The notes: generated by a model not told the origin, from the letters alone. A stretch of 64,000 nt of DNA from Phytophthora colocasiae (GCA_018806915.1 JAGKQI010000042.1:103794-167793), one strand, 5' to 3'; positions 31,566 through 45,653 are shown, numbered from the stretch's first letter. Translations and numbers: made by a program.

Positions 31566-32412
31566 AACTCCTTGCATCTGTTTCGCGTGCGCACGCTCTG
31601 TGTGTCGCTCGTCATCGCGGCGTGGTGCACGCCAACCTTGCTCTTGTGCTCTATTGCTCTTTTCCTCTATTGCTCTTTTGCTCTCGCTCTGGCACAGCTG
31701 CACGCTACCTCTTTCGAGTCGCGTTAATGCACTCACTTGCCTAAAACCACGCGCTTCCCTCGACATTCGCTGCAATACAATACACTAGATACACTACTCC
31801 AGTCCCACCCAGTCCCACCTAGTCCTACCTAGTCCCGCTGGTCCTTTCAATTCGTCTTTCCAAGAAGTACCGTGTCGCTTGTACTTGCTGTCGTCTTTAT
31901 TTTCTGATCACCAAATGGGCTAACGGTGGCACGCGTATTGGATAGTGAACAGTCCATAGCGTCAATGGCAACTTCGGCCATAGTAGAGGACCGGCGCGCT
32001 CATTTCAGGTGGATGGATGGCCATCGAGAGGCGAAAAGCCGTCACATCGAATGACTCGTTTGGTACATGTACACATCGGCCCATCGAAGCTAACCATCGC
32101 AAGCTATGGATCGTGAGGCACTGTTGACACGTACCTCACAGCACGGTGTTGTGGAGTAGGCAGAGTGAGTGAGAGCGTTGGCGATATTGGTGTCGAGCGA
32201 TAGTATGGGGTGTTATGTAGTAGGGGTATTGTGAGTGGCGGACGATGTGGAGCGTGAAGAGAGGTCGATGTAGTAGTAGGGAGGGTGTGTAAGGTGTGTA
32301 TGGTGCAGGTGGTGCAGGTGGTGCAGGTGGTGCAGGTGTTTAAGCATGGTTTGTAGAGTTGTGGTGTGTGTTCTAGGGGTTGAAAATGTGTGTGTTTTTG
32401 TGTGTTGTAAGA

Positions 32413-32484
32413 GCCCCTATAGCTCAGTGGTAGAGCACCCGCTTAGTAAGCGGAAGGTCGGTAGTTCAATCCTGCCTGGGGGCA
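32413..32484 (+). tRNA. tRNA-Thr(AGT), array copy 22
   Basis: Consensus gene; the tract ends GCTCTTGCTTTTGC, a variant shared with copies 24 and 30. Confidence 0.95.
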
Positions 32485-33373
32485 AACTCCTTGCATTCGT
32501 TTCGCGTGCGCACGCTCTGTGTGTCGTTCGTGATCGAGGCGTGTTGCACGCCATCTTTGCTCTTTTGCTCTTTTGCTCTTTTGCTCTTTTGCTCTTTTGC
32601 TCTTTTGCTCTTTTGCTCTTTTGCTCTTTTGCTCTTTTGCTCTTGCTTTTGCACAGCTGCACGCTACCTCTTTTCGAGTCGCGTTAATGCACTCACTTGC
32701 CTAAAACCACGCGCTTCCCTCGACATTCGCTGCAATACAATACACTAGATACACTACTCCAGTCCCACCCAGTCCCACCTAGTCCTACCTAGTCCCGCTG
32801 GTCCTTTCAATTCGTCTTTCCAAGAAGTACCGTGTCGCTTGTACTTGCTGTCGTCTTTATTTTCTGATCACCAAATGGGCTAACGGTGGCACGCGTATTG
32901 GATAGTGAACAGTCCATAGCGTCAATGGCAACTTCGGCCATAGTAGAGGACCGGCGCGCTCATTTCAGGTGGATGGATGGCCATCGAGAGGCGAAAAGCC
33001 GTCACATCGAATGACTCGTTTGGTACATGTACACATCGGCCCATCGAAGCTAACCATCGCAAGCTATGGATCGTGAGGCACTGTTGACACGTACCTCACA
33101 GCACGGTGTTGTGGAGTAGGCAGAGTGAGTGAGAGCGTTGGCGATATTGGTGTCGAGCGATAGTATGGGGGTGTTATGTAGTAGGGGTATTGTGAGTGGC
33201 GGACGATGTGGAGCGTGAAGAGAGGTCGATGTAGTAGTAGGGAGGGTGTGTAAGGTGTGTATGGTGCAGGTGGTGCAGGTGGTGCAGGTGGTGCAGGTGT
33301 TTAAGCATGGTTTGTAGAGTTGTGGTGTGTGTTCTAGGGGTTGAAAATGTGTGTGTTTTTGTGTGTTGTAAGA

Positions 33374-33445
33374 GCCCCTATAGCTCAGTGGTAGAGCACC
33401 CGCTTAGTAAGCGGAAGGTCGGTAGTTCAATCCTGCCTGGGGGCA
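33374..33445 (+). tRNA. tRNA-Thr(AGT), array copy 23
   Basis: Consensus gene; the trailer lacks the GTGATCGAG segment (as in copy 9) and the 10-bp repeat has three copies. Confidence 0.95.
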
Positions 33446-34313
33446 AACTCCTTGCATTCGTTTCGCGTGCGCACGCTCTGTGTGTCGTTGCGTGTTGCAC
33501 GCCATCTTTGCTCTTTTGCTCTTTTGCTCTTTTGCTCTTTTGCTCTTTTGCTCTTTTGCTCTTTTGCTCTTTTGCTCTTTTGCTCTTTGTTCTAGCTCTT
33601 GCACAGCTGCACGCTACCTCTTTTCGAGTCGCGTTAATGCACTCACTTGCCTAAAACCACGCGCTTCCCTCGACATTCGCTGCAATACAATACACTAGAT
33701 ACACTACTCCAGTCCCACCTAGTCCTACCTAGTCCCGCTGGTCCTTTCAATTCGTCTTTCCAAGAAGTACCGTGTCGCTTGTACTTGCTGTCGTCTTTAT
33801 TTTCTGATCACCAAATGGGCTAACGGTGGCACGCGTATTGGATAGTGAACAGTCCATAGCGTCAATGGCAACTTCGGCCATAGTAGAGGACCGGCGCGCT
33901 CATTTCAGGTGGATGGATGGCCATCGAGAGGCGAAAAGCCGTCACATCGAATGACTCGTTTGGTACATGTACCCATCGGCCCATCGAAGCTAACCATCGC
34001 AAGCTATGGATCGTGAGGCACTGTTGACACGTACCTCACAGCACGGTGTTGTGGAGTAGGCAGAGTGAGTGAGAGCGTTGGCGATATTGGTGTCGAGCGA
34101 TAGTATGGGGGTGTTATGTAGTAGGGGTATTGTGAGTGGCGGACGATGTGGAGCGTGAAGAGAGGTCGATGTAGTAGTAGGGAGGGTGTGTAAGGTGTGT
34201 ATGGTGCAGGTGGTGCAGGTGGTGCAGGTGGTGCAGGTGTTTAAGCATGGTTTGTAGAGTTGTGGTGTGTGTTCTAGGGGTTGAAAATGTGTGTGTTTTT
34301 GTGTGTTGTAAGA

Positions 34314-34385
34314 GCCCCTATAGCTCAGTGGTAGAGCACCCGCTTAGTAAGCGGAAGGTCGGTAGTTCAATCCTGCCTGGGGGCA
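34314..34385 (+). tRNA. tRNA-Thr(AGT), array copy 24
   Basis: Consensus gene with a long octamer tract. Confidence 0.95.
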
Positions 34386-35278
34386 AACTCCTTGCATTCG
34401 TTTCGCGTGCGCACGCTCTGTGTGTCGTTCGTGATCGAGGCGTGTTGCACGCCATCTTTGCTCTTTTGCTCTTTTGCTCTTTTGCTCTTTTGCTCTTTTG
34501 CTCTTTTGCTCTTTTGCTCTTTTGCTCTTTTGCTCTTTTGCTCTTTTGCTCTTGCTTTTGCACAGCTGCACGCTACCTCTTTTCGAGTCGCGTTAATGCA
34601 CTCACTTGCCTAAAACCACGCGCTTCCCTCGACATTCGCTGCAATACAATACACTAGATACACTACTCCAGTCCCACCCAGTCCCACCTAGTCCTACCTA
34701 GTCCCGCTGGTCCTTTCAATTCGTCTTTCCAAGAAGTACCGTGTCGCTTGTACTTGCTGTCGTCTTTATTTTCTGATCACCAAATGGGCTAACGGTGGCA
34801 CGCGTATTGATAGTGAACAGTCCATAGCGTCAATGGCAACTTCGGCCATAGTAGAGGACCGGCGCGCTCATTTCAGGTGGATGGATGGCCATCGAGAGGC
34901 GAAAAGCCGTCACATCGAATGACTCGTTTGGTACATGTACACATCGGCCCATCGAAGCTAACCATCGCAAGCTATGGATCGTGAGGCACTGTTGACACGT
35001 ACCTCACAGCACGGTGTTGTGGAGTAGGCAGAGTGAGTGAGAGCGTTGGCGATATTGGTGTCGAGCGATAGTATGGTGTTATGTAGTAGGGGTATTGTGA
35101 GTGGCGGACGATGTGGAGCGTGAAGAGAGGTCGATGTAGTAGTAGGGAGGGTGTGTAAGGTGTGTATGGTGCAGGTGGTGCAGGTGGTGCAGGTGGTGCA
35201 GGTGTTTAAGCATGGTTTGTAGAGTTGTGGTGTGTGTTCTAGGGGTTGAAAATGTGTGTGTTTTTGTGTGTTGTAAGA

Positions 35279-35350
35279 GCCCCTATAGCTCAGTGGTAGA
35301 GCACCCGCTTAGTAAGCGGAAGGTCGGTAGTTCAATCCTGCCTGGGGGCA
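35279..35350 (+). tRNA. tRNA-Thr(AGT), array copy 25
   Basis: Consensus gene; the octamer tract ends in irregular TTTTTCTCTTTGC steps. Confidence 0.95.
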
Positions 35351-36249
35351 AACTCCTTGCATTCGTTTCGCGTGCGCACGCTCTGTGTGTCGTTCGTGAT
35401 CGAGGCGTGTTGCACGCCATCTTTGCTCTTTTGCTCTTTTGCTCTTTTGCTCTTTTGCTCTTTTGCTCTTTTGCTCTTTTGCTCTTTTGCTCTTTTGCTC
35501 TTTTTCTCTTTGCTCTTGCTCTTCTTGCACAGCTGCACGCTACCTCTTTTCGAGTCGCGTTAATGCACTCACTTGCCTAAAACCACGCGCTTCCCTCGAC
35601 ATTCGCTGCAATACAATACACTAGATACACTACTCCAGTCCCACCCAGTCCCACCTAGTCCTACCTAGTCCCGCTGGTCCTTTCAATTCGTCTTTCCAAG
35701 AAGTACCGTGTCGCTTGTACTTGCTGTCGTCTTTATTTTCTGATCACCAAATGGGCTAACGGTGGCACGCGTATTGGATAGTGAACAGTCCATAGCGTCA
35801 ATGGCAACTTCGGCCGTAGTAGAGGACCGGCGCGCTCATTTCAGGTGGATGGATGGCCATCGAGAGGCGAAAAGCCGTCACATCGAATGACTCGTTTGGT
35901 ACATGTACACATCGGCCCATCGAAGCTAACCATCGCAAGCTATGGATCGTGAGGCACTGTTGACACGTACCTCACAGCACGGTGTTGTGGAGTAGGCAGA
36001 GTGAGTGAGAGCGTTGGCGATATTGGTGTCGAGCGATAGTATGGGGGTGTTATGTAGTAGGGGTATTGTGAGTGGCGGACGATGTGGAGCGTGAAGAGAG
36101 GTCGATGTAGTAGTAGGGAGGGTGTGTAAGGTGTGTATGGTGCAGGTGGTGCAGGTGGTGCAGGTGGTGCAGGTGTTTAAGCATGGTTTGTAGAGTTGTG
36201 GTGTGTGTTCTAGGGGTTGAAAATGTGTGTGTTTTTGTGTGTTGTAAGA

Positions 36250-36321
36250 GCCCCTATAGCTCAGTGGTAGAGCACCCGCTTAGTAAGCGGAAGGTCGGTA
36301 GTTCAATCCTGCCTGGGGGCA
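36250..36321 (+). tRNA. tRNA-Thr(AGT), array copy 26
   Basis: Consensus gene; the octamer tract is irregular (GCTCTTAATCTC at its start). Confidence 0.95.
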
Positions 36322-37194
36322 AACTCCTTGCATTCGTTTCGCGTGCGCACGCTCTGTGTGTCGTTCGTGATCGAGGCGTGTTGCACGCCATCTTTGCTCT
36401 TAATCTCTTTTGCTCTTTTGCTCTTTGCTCTTTGCTCTTTTGCTCTTTGCTCTTTTGCTCTTTAGCTCTTGCACAGCTGCACGCTACCTCTTTTCGAGTC
36501 GCGTTAATGCACTCACTTGCCTAAAACCACGCGCTTCCCTCGACATTCGCTGCAATACAATACACTAGATACACTACTCCAGTCCCACCCAGTCCCACCT
36601 AGTCCTACCTAGTCCCGCTGGTCCTTTCAATTCGTCTTTCCAAGAAGTACCGTGTCGCTTGTACTTGCTGTCGTCTTTATTTTCTGATCACCAAATGGGC
36701 TAACGGTGGCACGCGTATTGGATAGTGAACAGTCCATAGCGTCAATGGCAACTTCGGCCGTAGTAGAGGACCGGCGCGCTCATTTCAGGTGGATGGATGG
36801 CCATCGAGAGGCGAAAAGCCGTCACATCGAATGACTCGTTTGGTACATGTACACATCGGCCCATCGAAGCTAACCATCGCAAGCTATGGATCGTGAGGCA
36901 CTGTTGACACGTACCTCACAGCACGGTGTTGTGGAGTAGGCAGAGTGAGTGAGAGCGTTGGCGATATTGGTGTCGAGCGATAGTATGGGGGTGTTATGTA
37001 GTAGGGGTATTGTGAGTGGCGGACGATGTGGAGCGTGAAGAGAGGTCGATGTAGTAGTAGGGAGGGTGTGTAAGGTGTGTATGGTGCAGGTGGTGCAGGT
37101 GGTGCAGGTGGTGCAGGTGTTTAAGCCATGGTTTGTAGAGTTGTGGTGTGTGTTCTAGGGGTTGAAAATGTGTGTGTTTTTGTGTGTTGTAAGA

Positions 37195-37265
37195 GCCCCT
37201 ATAGCTCAGTGGTAGAGCACCCGCTTAGTAAGCGGAAGGTCGGTAGTTCAATCCTGCCTGGGGCA
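37195..37265 (+). tRNA. tRNA-Thr(AGT), array copy 27 (71 nt)
   Basis: One G fewer in the acceptor; very short octamer tract (about three repeats). Confidence 0.85.
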
Positions 37266-38098
37266 AACTCCTTGCATTCTGTTTCGCGTGCGCACGCTCT
37301 GTGTGTCGTTCGTGATCGAGGCGTGTTGCACGCCATCTTTGCTCTTTTGCTCTTTTGCTCTTTTGCTCTAGCTCTTGCACAGCTGCACGCTACCTCTTTT
37401 CGAGTCGCGTTAATGCACTCACTTGCCTAAAACCACGCGCTTCCCTCGACATTCGCTGCAATACAATACACTAGATACACTACTCCAGTCCCACCCAGTC
37501 CCACCTAGTCCTACCTAGTCCCGCTGGTCCTTTCAATTCGTCTTTCCAAGAAGTACCGTGTCGCTTGTACTTGCTGTCGTCTTTATTTTCTGATCACCAA
37601 ATGGGCTAACGGTGGCACGCGTATTGGATAGTGAACAGTCCATAGCGTCAATGGCAACTTCGGCCATAGTAGAGGACCGGCGCGCTCATTTCAGGTGGAT
37701 GGATGGCCATCGAGAGGCGAAAAGCCGTCACATCGAATGACTCGTTTGGTACATGTACACATCGGCCCATCGAAGCTAACCATCGCAAGCTATGGATCGT
37801 GAGGCACTGTTGACACGTACCTCACAGCACGGTGTTGTGGAGTAGGCAGAGTGAGTGAGAGCGTTGGCGATATTGGTGTCGAGCGATAGTATGGGGTGTT
37901 ATGTAGTAGGGGTATTGTGAGTGGCGGACGATGTGGAGCGTGAAGAGAGGTCGATGTAGTAGTAGGGAGGGTGTGTAAGGTGTGTATGGTGCAGGTGGTG
38001 CAGGTGGTGCAGGTGGTGCAGGTGTTTAAGCATGGTTTGTAGAGTTGTGGTGTGTGTTCTAGGGGTTGAAAATGTGTGTGTTTTTGTGTGTTGTAAGA

Positions 38099-38169
38099 GC
38101 CCCTATAGCTCAGTGGTAGAGCACCCGCTTAGTAAGCGGAAGGTCGGTAGTTCAATCCTGCCTGGGGCA
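38099..38169 (+). tRNA. tRNA-Thr(AGT), array copy 28 (71 nt)
   Basis: One G fewer in the acceptor; otherwise consensus. Confidence 0.85.
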
Positions 38170-39045
38170 AACTCCTTGCATTCGTTTCGCGTGCGCACGC
38201 TCTGTGTGTCGTTCGTGATCGAGGCGTGTTGCACGCCATCTTTGCTCTTTGCTCTTTGCTCTTTTGCTCTTTTGCTCTTTGCTCTTTTGCTCTTTTGCTC
38301 TTTTGCTCTTTTGCTCTAGCTCTTGCACAGCTGCACGCTACCTCTTTTCGAGTCGCGTTAATGCACTCACTTGCCTAAAACCACGCGCTTCCTCGACATT
38401 CGCTGCAATACAATACACTAGATACACTACTCCAGTCCCACCCAGTCCCACCTAGTCCTACCTAGTCCCGCTGGTCCTTTCAATTCGTCTTTCCAAGAAG
38501 TACCGTGTCGCTTGTACTTGCTGTCGTCTTTATTTTCTGATCACCAAATGGGCTAACGGTGGCACGCGTATTGGATAGTGAACAGTCCATAGCGTCAATG
38601 GCAACTTCGGCCGTAGTAGAGGACCGGCGCGCTCATTTCAGGTGGATGGATGGCCATCGAGAGGCGAAAAGCCGTCACATCGAATGACTCGTTTGGTACA
38701 TGTACACATCGGCCCATCGAAGCTAACCATCGCAAGCTATGGATCGTGAGGCACTGTTGACACGTACCTCACAGCACGGTGTTGTGGAGTAGGCAGAGTG
38801 AGTGAGAGCGTTGGCGATATTGGTGTCGAGCGATAGTATGGGGTGTTATGTAGTAGGGGTATTGTGAGTGGCGGACGATGTGGAGCGTGAAGAGAGGTCG
38901 ATGTAGTAGTAGGGAGGGTGTGTAAGGTGTGTATGGTGCAGGTGGTGCAGGTGGTGCAGGTGGTGCAGGTGTTTAAGCATGGTTTGTAGAGTTGTGGTGT
39001 GTGTTCTAGGGGTTGAAAATGTGTGTGTTTTTGTGTGTTGTAAGA

Positions 39046-39117
39046 GCCCCTATAGCTCAGTGGTAGAGCACCCGCTTAGTAAGCGGAAGGTCGGTAGTTC
39101 AATCCTGCCTGGGGGCA
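39046..39117 (+). tRNA. tRNA-Thr(AGT), array copy 29
   Basis: Consensus gene. Confidence 0.95.
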
Positions 39118-39998
39118 AACTCCTTGCATTCGTTTCGCGTGCGCACGCTCTGTGTGTCGTTCGTGATCGAGGCGTGTTGCACGCCATCTTTGCTCTTTTG
39201 CTCTTTTGCTCTTTTGCTCTTTTGCTCTTTTGCTCTTTTGCTTTTTTGCTCTTTTGCTCTTTTGCTCTAGCGCTTGCACAGCTGCACGCTACCTCTTTTC
39301 GAGTCGCGTTAATGCACTCACTTGCCTAAAACCACGCGCTTCCCTCGACATTCGCTGCAATACAATACACTAGATACACTACTCCAGTCCCACCCAGTCC
39401 CACCTAGTCCTACCTAGTCCCGCTGGTCCTTTCAATTCGTCTTTCCAAGAAGTACCGTGTCGCTTGTACTTGCTGTCGTCTTTATTTTCTGATCACCAAA
39501 TGGGCTAACGGTGGCACGCGTATTGGATAGTGAACAGTCCATAGCGTCAATGGCAACTTCGGCCATAGTAGAGGACCGGCGCGCTCATTTCAGGTGGATG
39601 GATGGCCATCGAGAGGCGAAAAGCCGTCACATCGAATGACTCGTTTGGTACATGTACACATCGGCCCATCGAAGCTAACCATCGCAAGCTATGGATCGTG
39701 AGGCACTGTTGACACGTACCTCACAGCACGGTGTTGTGGAGTAGGCAGAGTGAGTGAGAGCGTTGGCGATATTGGTGTCGAGCGATAGTATGGGGGTGTT
39801 ATGTAGTAGGGGTATTGTGAGTGGCGGACGATGTGGAGCGTGAAGAGAGGTCGATGTAGTAGTAGGGAGGGTGTGTAAGGTGTGTATGGTGCAGGTGGTG
39901 CAGGTGGTGCAGGTGGTGCAGGTGTTTAAGCATGGTTTGTAGAGTTGTGGTGTGTGTTCTAGGGGTTGAAAATGTGTGTGTTTTTGTGTGTTGTAAGA

Positions 39999-40069
39999 GC
40001 CCCTATAGCTCAGTGGTAGAGCACCCGCTTAGTAAGCGGAAGGTCGGTAGTTCAATCCTGCCTGGGGCA
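39999..40069 (+). tRNA. tRNA-Thr(AGT), array copy 30 (71 nt)
   Basis: One G fewer in the acceptor; octamer tract of about 11 repeats. Confidence 0.85.
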
Positions 40070-40983
40070 AACTCCTTGCATTCGTTTCGCGTGCGCACGC
40101 TCTGTGTGTCGTTCGTGATCGAGGCGTGTTGCACGCCATCTTTGCTCTTTTGCTCTTTTGCTCTTTTGCTCTTTTGCTCTTTTGCTCTTTTGCTCTTTTG
40201 CTCTTTTGCTCTTTTGCTCTTTTGCTCTTTTGCTCTTGCTTTTGCACAGCTGCACGCTACCTCTTTTCGAGTCGCGTTAATGCACTCACTTGCCTAAAAC
40301 CACGCGCTTCCCTCGACATTCGCTGCAATACAATACACTAGATACACTACTCCAGTCCCACCCAGTCCCACCTAGTCCTACCTAGTCCCGCTGGTCCTTT
40401 CAATTCGTCTTTCCAAGAAGTACCGTGTCGCTTGTACTTGCTGTCGTCTTTATTTTCTGATCACCAAATGGGCTAACGGTGGCACGCGTATTGGATAGTG
40501 AACAGTCCATAGCGTCAATGGCAACTTCGGCCGTAGTAGAGGACCGGCGCGCTCATTTCAGGTGGATGGATGGCCATCGAGAGGCGAAAAGCCGTCACAT
40601 CGAATGACTCGTTTGGTACATGTACACATCGGCCCATCGAAGCTAACCATCGCAAGCTATGGATCGTGAGGCACTGTTGACACGTACCTCACAGCACGGT
40701 GTTGTGGAGTAGGCAGAGTGAGTGAGAGCGTTGGCGATATTGGTGTCGAGCGATAGTATGGGAGTGTTATGTAGTAGGGGTATTGTGAGTGGCGGACGAT
40801 GTGGAGCGTGAAGAGAGGTCGATGTAGTAGTAGGGAGGGTGTGTAAGGTGTGTATGGTGTGTATGGTGCAGGTGGTGCAGGTGGTGCAGGTGGTGCAGGT
40901 GGTGCAGGTGTTTAAGCATGGTTTGTAGAGTTGTGGTGTGTGTTCTAGGGGTTGAAAATGTGTGTGTTTTGTGTGTTGTAAGA

Positions 40984-41055
40984 GCCCCTATAGCTCAGTG
41001 GTAGAGCACCCGCTTAGTAAGCGGAAGGTCGGTAGTTCAATCCTGCCTGGGGGCA
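40984..41055 (+). tRNA. tRNA-Thr(AGT), array copy 31
   Basis: Consensus gene; the leader has a duplicated GTGTATGGT and five 9-bp repeats. Confidence 0.95.
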
Positions 41056-41925
41056 AACTCCTTGCATTCGTTTCGCGTGCGCACGCTCTGTGTGTCGTTC
41101 GTGATCGAGGCGTGTTGCACGCCATCTTTGCTCTTTTGCTCTTTTGCTCTTTTGCTCTTTTGCTCTTTTGCTCTTTTGCTCTTTTGCTCTAGCTCTTGCA
41201 CAGCTGCACGCTACCTCTTTTCGAGTCGCGTTAATGCACTCACTTGCCTAAAACCACGCGCTTCCCTCGACATTCGCTGCAATACAATACACTAGATACA
41301 CTACTCCAGTCCCACCTAGTCCTACCTAGTCCCGCTGGTCCTTTCAATTCGTCTTTCCAAGAAGTACCGTGTCGCTTGTACTTGCTGTCGTCTTTATTTT
41401 CTGATCACCAAATGGGCTAACGGTGGCACGCGTATTGGATAGTGAACAGTCCATAGCGTCAATGGCAACTTCGGCCATAGTAGAGGACCGGCGCGCTCAT
41501 TTCAGGTGGATGGATGGCCATCGAGAGGCGAAAAGCCGTCACATCGAATGACTCGTTTGGTACATGTACACATCGGCCCATCGAAGCTAACCATCGCAAG
41601 CTATGGATCGTGAGGCACTGTTGACACGTACCTCACAGCACGGTGTTGTGGAGTAGGCAGAGTGAGTGAGAGCGTTGGCGATATTGGTGTCGAGCGATAG
41701 TATGGGAGTGTTATGTAGTAGGGTATTGTGAGTGGCGGACGATGTGGAGCGTGAAGAGAGGTCGATGTAGTAGTAGGGAGGGTGTGTAAGGTGTGTATGG
41801 TGCAGGTGGTGCAGGTGGTGCAGGTGGTGCAGGTGGTGCAGGTGGTGCAGGTGTTTAAGCATGGTTTGTAGAGTTGTGGTGTGTGTTCTAGGGTTGAAAA
41901 TGTGTGTGTTTTGTGTGTTGTAAGA

Positions 41926-41996
41926 GCCCCTATAGCTCAGTGGTAGAGCACCCGCTTAGTAAGCGGAAGGTCGGTAGTTCAATCCTGCCTGGGGCA
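41926..41996 (+). tRNA. tRNA-Thr(AGT), array copy 32 (71 nt)
   Basis: One G fewer in the acceptor. The leader GGGG and TTTTT runs are also short, as in copy 8; six 9-bp repeats upstream. Confidence 0.85.
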
Positions 41997-42875
41997 AACT
42001 CCTTGCATTCGTTTCGCGTGCGCACGCTCTGTGTGTCGTTCGTGATCGAGGCGTGTTGCACGCCATCTTGCTCTTTGCTCTTTTTGCTCTTTGCTCTTTT
42101 TGCTCTTTTGCTCTTTTGCTCTTTTGCTCTTTTTGCTCTTGCTCTTGCACCGCTGCACGCTACCTCTTTTCGAGTCGCGTTAATGCACTCACTTGCCTAA
42201 AACCACGCGCTTCCCTCGACATTCGCTGCAATACAATACACTAGATACACTACTCCAGTCCCACCCAGTCCCACCTAGTCCTACCTAGTCCCGCTGGTCC
42301 TTTCAATTCGTCTTTCCAAGAAGTACCGTGTCGCTTGTACTTGCTGTCGTCTTTATTTTCTGATCACCAAATGGGCTAACGGTGGCACGCGTATTGGATA
42401 GTGAACAGTCCATAGCGTCAATGGCAACTTCGGCCGTAGTAGAGGACCGGCGCGCTCATTTCAGGTGGATGGATGGCCATCGAGAGGCGAAAAGCCGTCA
42501 CATCGAATGACTCGTTTGGTACATGTACACATCGGCCCATCGAAGCTAACCATCGCAAGCTATGGATCGTGAGGCACTGTTTGACACATGCCTTACCTCA
42601 CAGCACGGTGTTGTGGAGTAGGCAGAGTGAGTGAGAGCGTTGGCGATATTGGTGTCGAGCGATAGTATGGGGGTGTTATGTAGTAGGGGTATTGTGAGTG
42701 GCGGACGATGTGGAGCGTGAAGAGAGGTCGATGTAGTAGTAGGGAGGGTGTGTAAGGTGTGTATGGTGCAGGTGGTGCAGGTGGTGCAGGTGGTGCAGGT
42801 GTTTAAGCATGGTTTGTAGAGTTGTGGTGTGTGTTCTAGGGGTTGAAAATGTGTGTGTTTTTGTGTGTTGTAAGA

Positions 42876-42947
42876 GCCCCTATAGCTCAGTGGTAGAGCA
42901 CCCGCTTAGTAAGCGGAAGGTCGGTAGTTCAATCCTGCCTGGGGGCA
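42876..42947 (+). tRNA. tRNA-Thr(AGT), array copy 33
   Basis: Consensus gene; the trailer lacks the TGTGTGTCGT segment before the hairpin. Confidence 0.95.
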
Positions 42948-43779
42948 AACTCCTTGCATTCGTTTCGCGTGCGCACGCTCTCGTGATCGAGGCGTGTTGC
43001 ACGCCGTCTTTGCTCTTTTGCTCTTTTGCTCTTTTGCTCTAGCTCTTGCACAGCTGCACGCTACCTCTTTTCGAGTCGCGTTAATGCACTCACTTGCCTA
43101 AAACCACGCGCTTCCCTCGACATTCGCTGCAATACAATACACTAGATACACTACTCCAGTCCCACCCAGTCCCACCTAGTCCCACCTAGTCCCGCTGGTC
43201 CTTTCAATTCGTCTTTCCAAGAAGTACCGTGTCGCTTGTACTTGCTGTCGTCTTTATTTTCTGATCACCAAATGGGCTAACGGTGGCACGCGTATTGGAT
43301 AGTGAACAGTCCATAGCGTCAATGGCAACTTCGGCCATAGTAGAGGACCGGCGCGCTCATTTCAGGTGGATGGATGGCCATCGAGAGGCGAAAAGCCGTC
43401 ACATCGAATGACTCGTTTGGTACATGTACACATCGGCCCATCGAAGCTAACCATCGCAAGCTATGGATCGTGAGGCACTGTTGACACGTACCTCACAGCA
43501 CGGTGTTGTGGAGTAGGCAGAGTGAGAGAGAGCGTTGGCGATATTGGTGTCGAGCGATAGTATGGGAGTGTTATGTAGTAGGGGTATTGTGAGTGGCGGA
43601 CGATGTGGAGCGTGAAGAGAGGTCGATGTAGTAGTAGGGAGGGTGTGTAAGGTGTGTATGGTGCAGGTGGTGCAGGTGGTGCAGGTGGTGCAGGTGGTGC
43701 AGGTGTTTAAGCATGGTTTGTAGAGTTGTGGTGTGTGTTCTAGGGGTTGAAAATGTGTGTGTTTTTGTGTGTTGTAAGA

Positions 43780-43852
43780 GCCCCTATAGCTCAGTGGTAG
43801 AGCACCCGCTTAGTAAGCGGAAGGTCGGTAGTTCAATCCTGCCTGGGGGGCA
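43780..43852 (+). tRNA. tRNA-Thr(AGT), array copy 34 (73 nt)
   Basis: One extra G in the 3' acceptor run. Confidence 0.85.
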
Positions 43853-44725
43853 AACTCCTTGCATTCGTTTCGCGTGCGCACGCTCTGTGTGTCGTTCGTG
43901 ATCGAGGCGTGTTGCACGCCGTCTTTGCTCTTTTGCTCTTTTGCTCTTTTGCTTTTGCCTCTTTGCTCTTTTGCTCTTTTGCTCTTTTGCTCTAGCTCTT
44001 GCACAGCTGCACGCTACCTCTTTTCGAGTCGCGTTAATGCACTCACTTGCCTAAAACCACGCGCTTCCCTCGACATTCGCTGCAATACAATACACTAGAT
44101 ACACTACTCCAGTCCCACCCAGTCCCACCTAGTCCCACCTAGTCCCGCTGGTCCTTTCAATTCGTCTTTCCAAGAAGTACCGTGTCGCTTGTACTTGCTG
44201 TCGTCTTTATTTTCTGATCACCAAATGGGCTAACGGTGGCACGCGTATTGGATAGTGAACAGTCCATAGCGTCAATGGCAACTTCGGCCATAGTAGAGGA
44301 CCGGCGCGCTCATTTCAGGTGGATGGATGGCCATCGAGAGGCGAAAAGCCGTCACATCGAATGACTCGTTTGGTACATGTACACATCGGCCCATCGAAGC
44401 TAACCATCGCAAGCTATGGATCGTGAGGCACTGTTGACACGTACCTCACAGCACGGTGTTGTGGAGTAGGGCAGAGTGAGTGAGAGCGTTGGCGATATTG
44501 GTGTCGAGCGATAGTATGGGGGTGTTATGTAGTAGGAGTATTGTGAGTGGCGGACGATGTGGAGCGTGAAGAGAGGTCGATGTAGTAGTAGGGAGGGTGT
44601 GTAAGGTGTGTATGGTGCAGGTGGTGCAGGTGGTGCAGGTGGTGCAGGTGTTTAAGCCATGGTTTGTAGAGTTGTGGTGTGTGTTCTAGGGGTTGAAAAT
44701 GTGTGTGTTTTTGTGTGTTGTAAGA

Positions 44726-44798
44726 GCCCCTATAGCTCAAGTGGTAGAGCACCCGCTTAGTAAGCGGAAGGTCGGTAGTTCAATCCTGCCTGGGGGCA
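44726..44798 (+). tRNA. tRNA-Thr(AGT), array copy 35 (73 nt)
   Basis: One extra A in the D loop (GCTCAAGTGG), tolerable in a variable loop but within the A box. Confidence 0.8.
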
Positions 44799-45653
44799 AA
44801 CTCCTTGCATTCGTTTCGCGTGCGCACGCTCTGCTCGTGATCGAGGCGTGTTGCACGCCATCTTTGCTCATCTTTGCTCTTTTGCTCTTTTGCTCTTTTG
44901 CTCTTTGCTCTTTTGCTCTAGCTCTTGCACAGCTGCACGCTACCTCTTTTCGAGTCGCGTTAATGCACTCACTTGCCTAAAACCACGCGCTTCCCTCGAC
45001 ATTCGCTGCAATACAATACACTAGATACACTACTCCAGTCCCACCCAGTCCCACCTGAAGTCCCACCTAGTCCCGCTGGTCCTTTCAATTCGTCTTTCCA
45101 AGAAGTACCGTGTCGCTTGTACTTGCTGTCGTCTTTATTTTCTGATCACCAAATGGGCTAACGGTGGCACGCGTATTGGATAGTGAACAGTCCATAGCGT
45201 CAATGGCAACTTCGGCCATAGTAGAGGACCGGCGCGCTCATTTCAGGTGGATGGATGGCCATCGAGAGGCGAAAAGCCGTCACATCGAATGACCTCGTTT
45301 GGTACATGTACACATCGGCCCATCGAAGCTAACCATCGCAAGCTATGGATCGTGAGGCACTGTTGACACGTACCCTCACAGCACGGTGTTGTGGAGTAGG
45401 CAGAGTGAGAGAGAGCGTTGGCGATATTGGTGTCGAGCGATAGTATGGGGAGTGTTATGTAGTAGGGGTATTGTGAGTGGCGGACGATGTGGAGCGTGAA
45501 GAGAGGTCGATGTAGTAGTAGGGAGGGTGTGTAAGGTGTGTATGGTGCAGGTGGTGCAGGTGGTGCAGGTGGTGCAGGTGTTTAAGCATGGTTTGTAGAG
45601 TTGTGGTGTGTGTTCTAGGGGTTGAAAATGTGTGTGTTTTGTGTGTTGTAAGA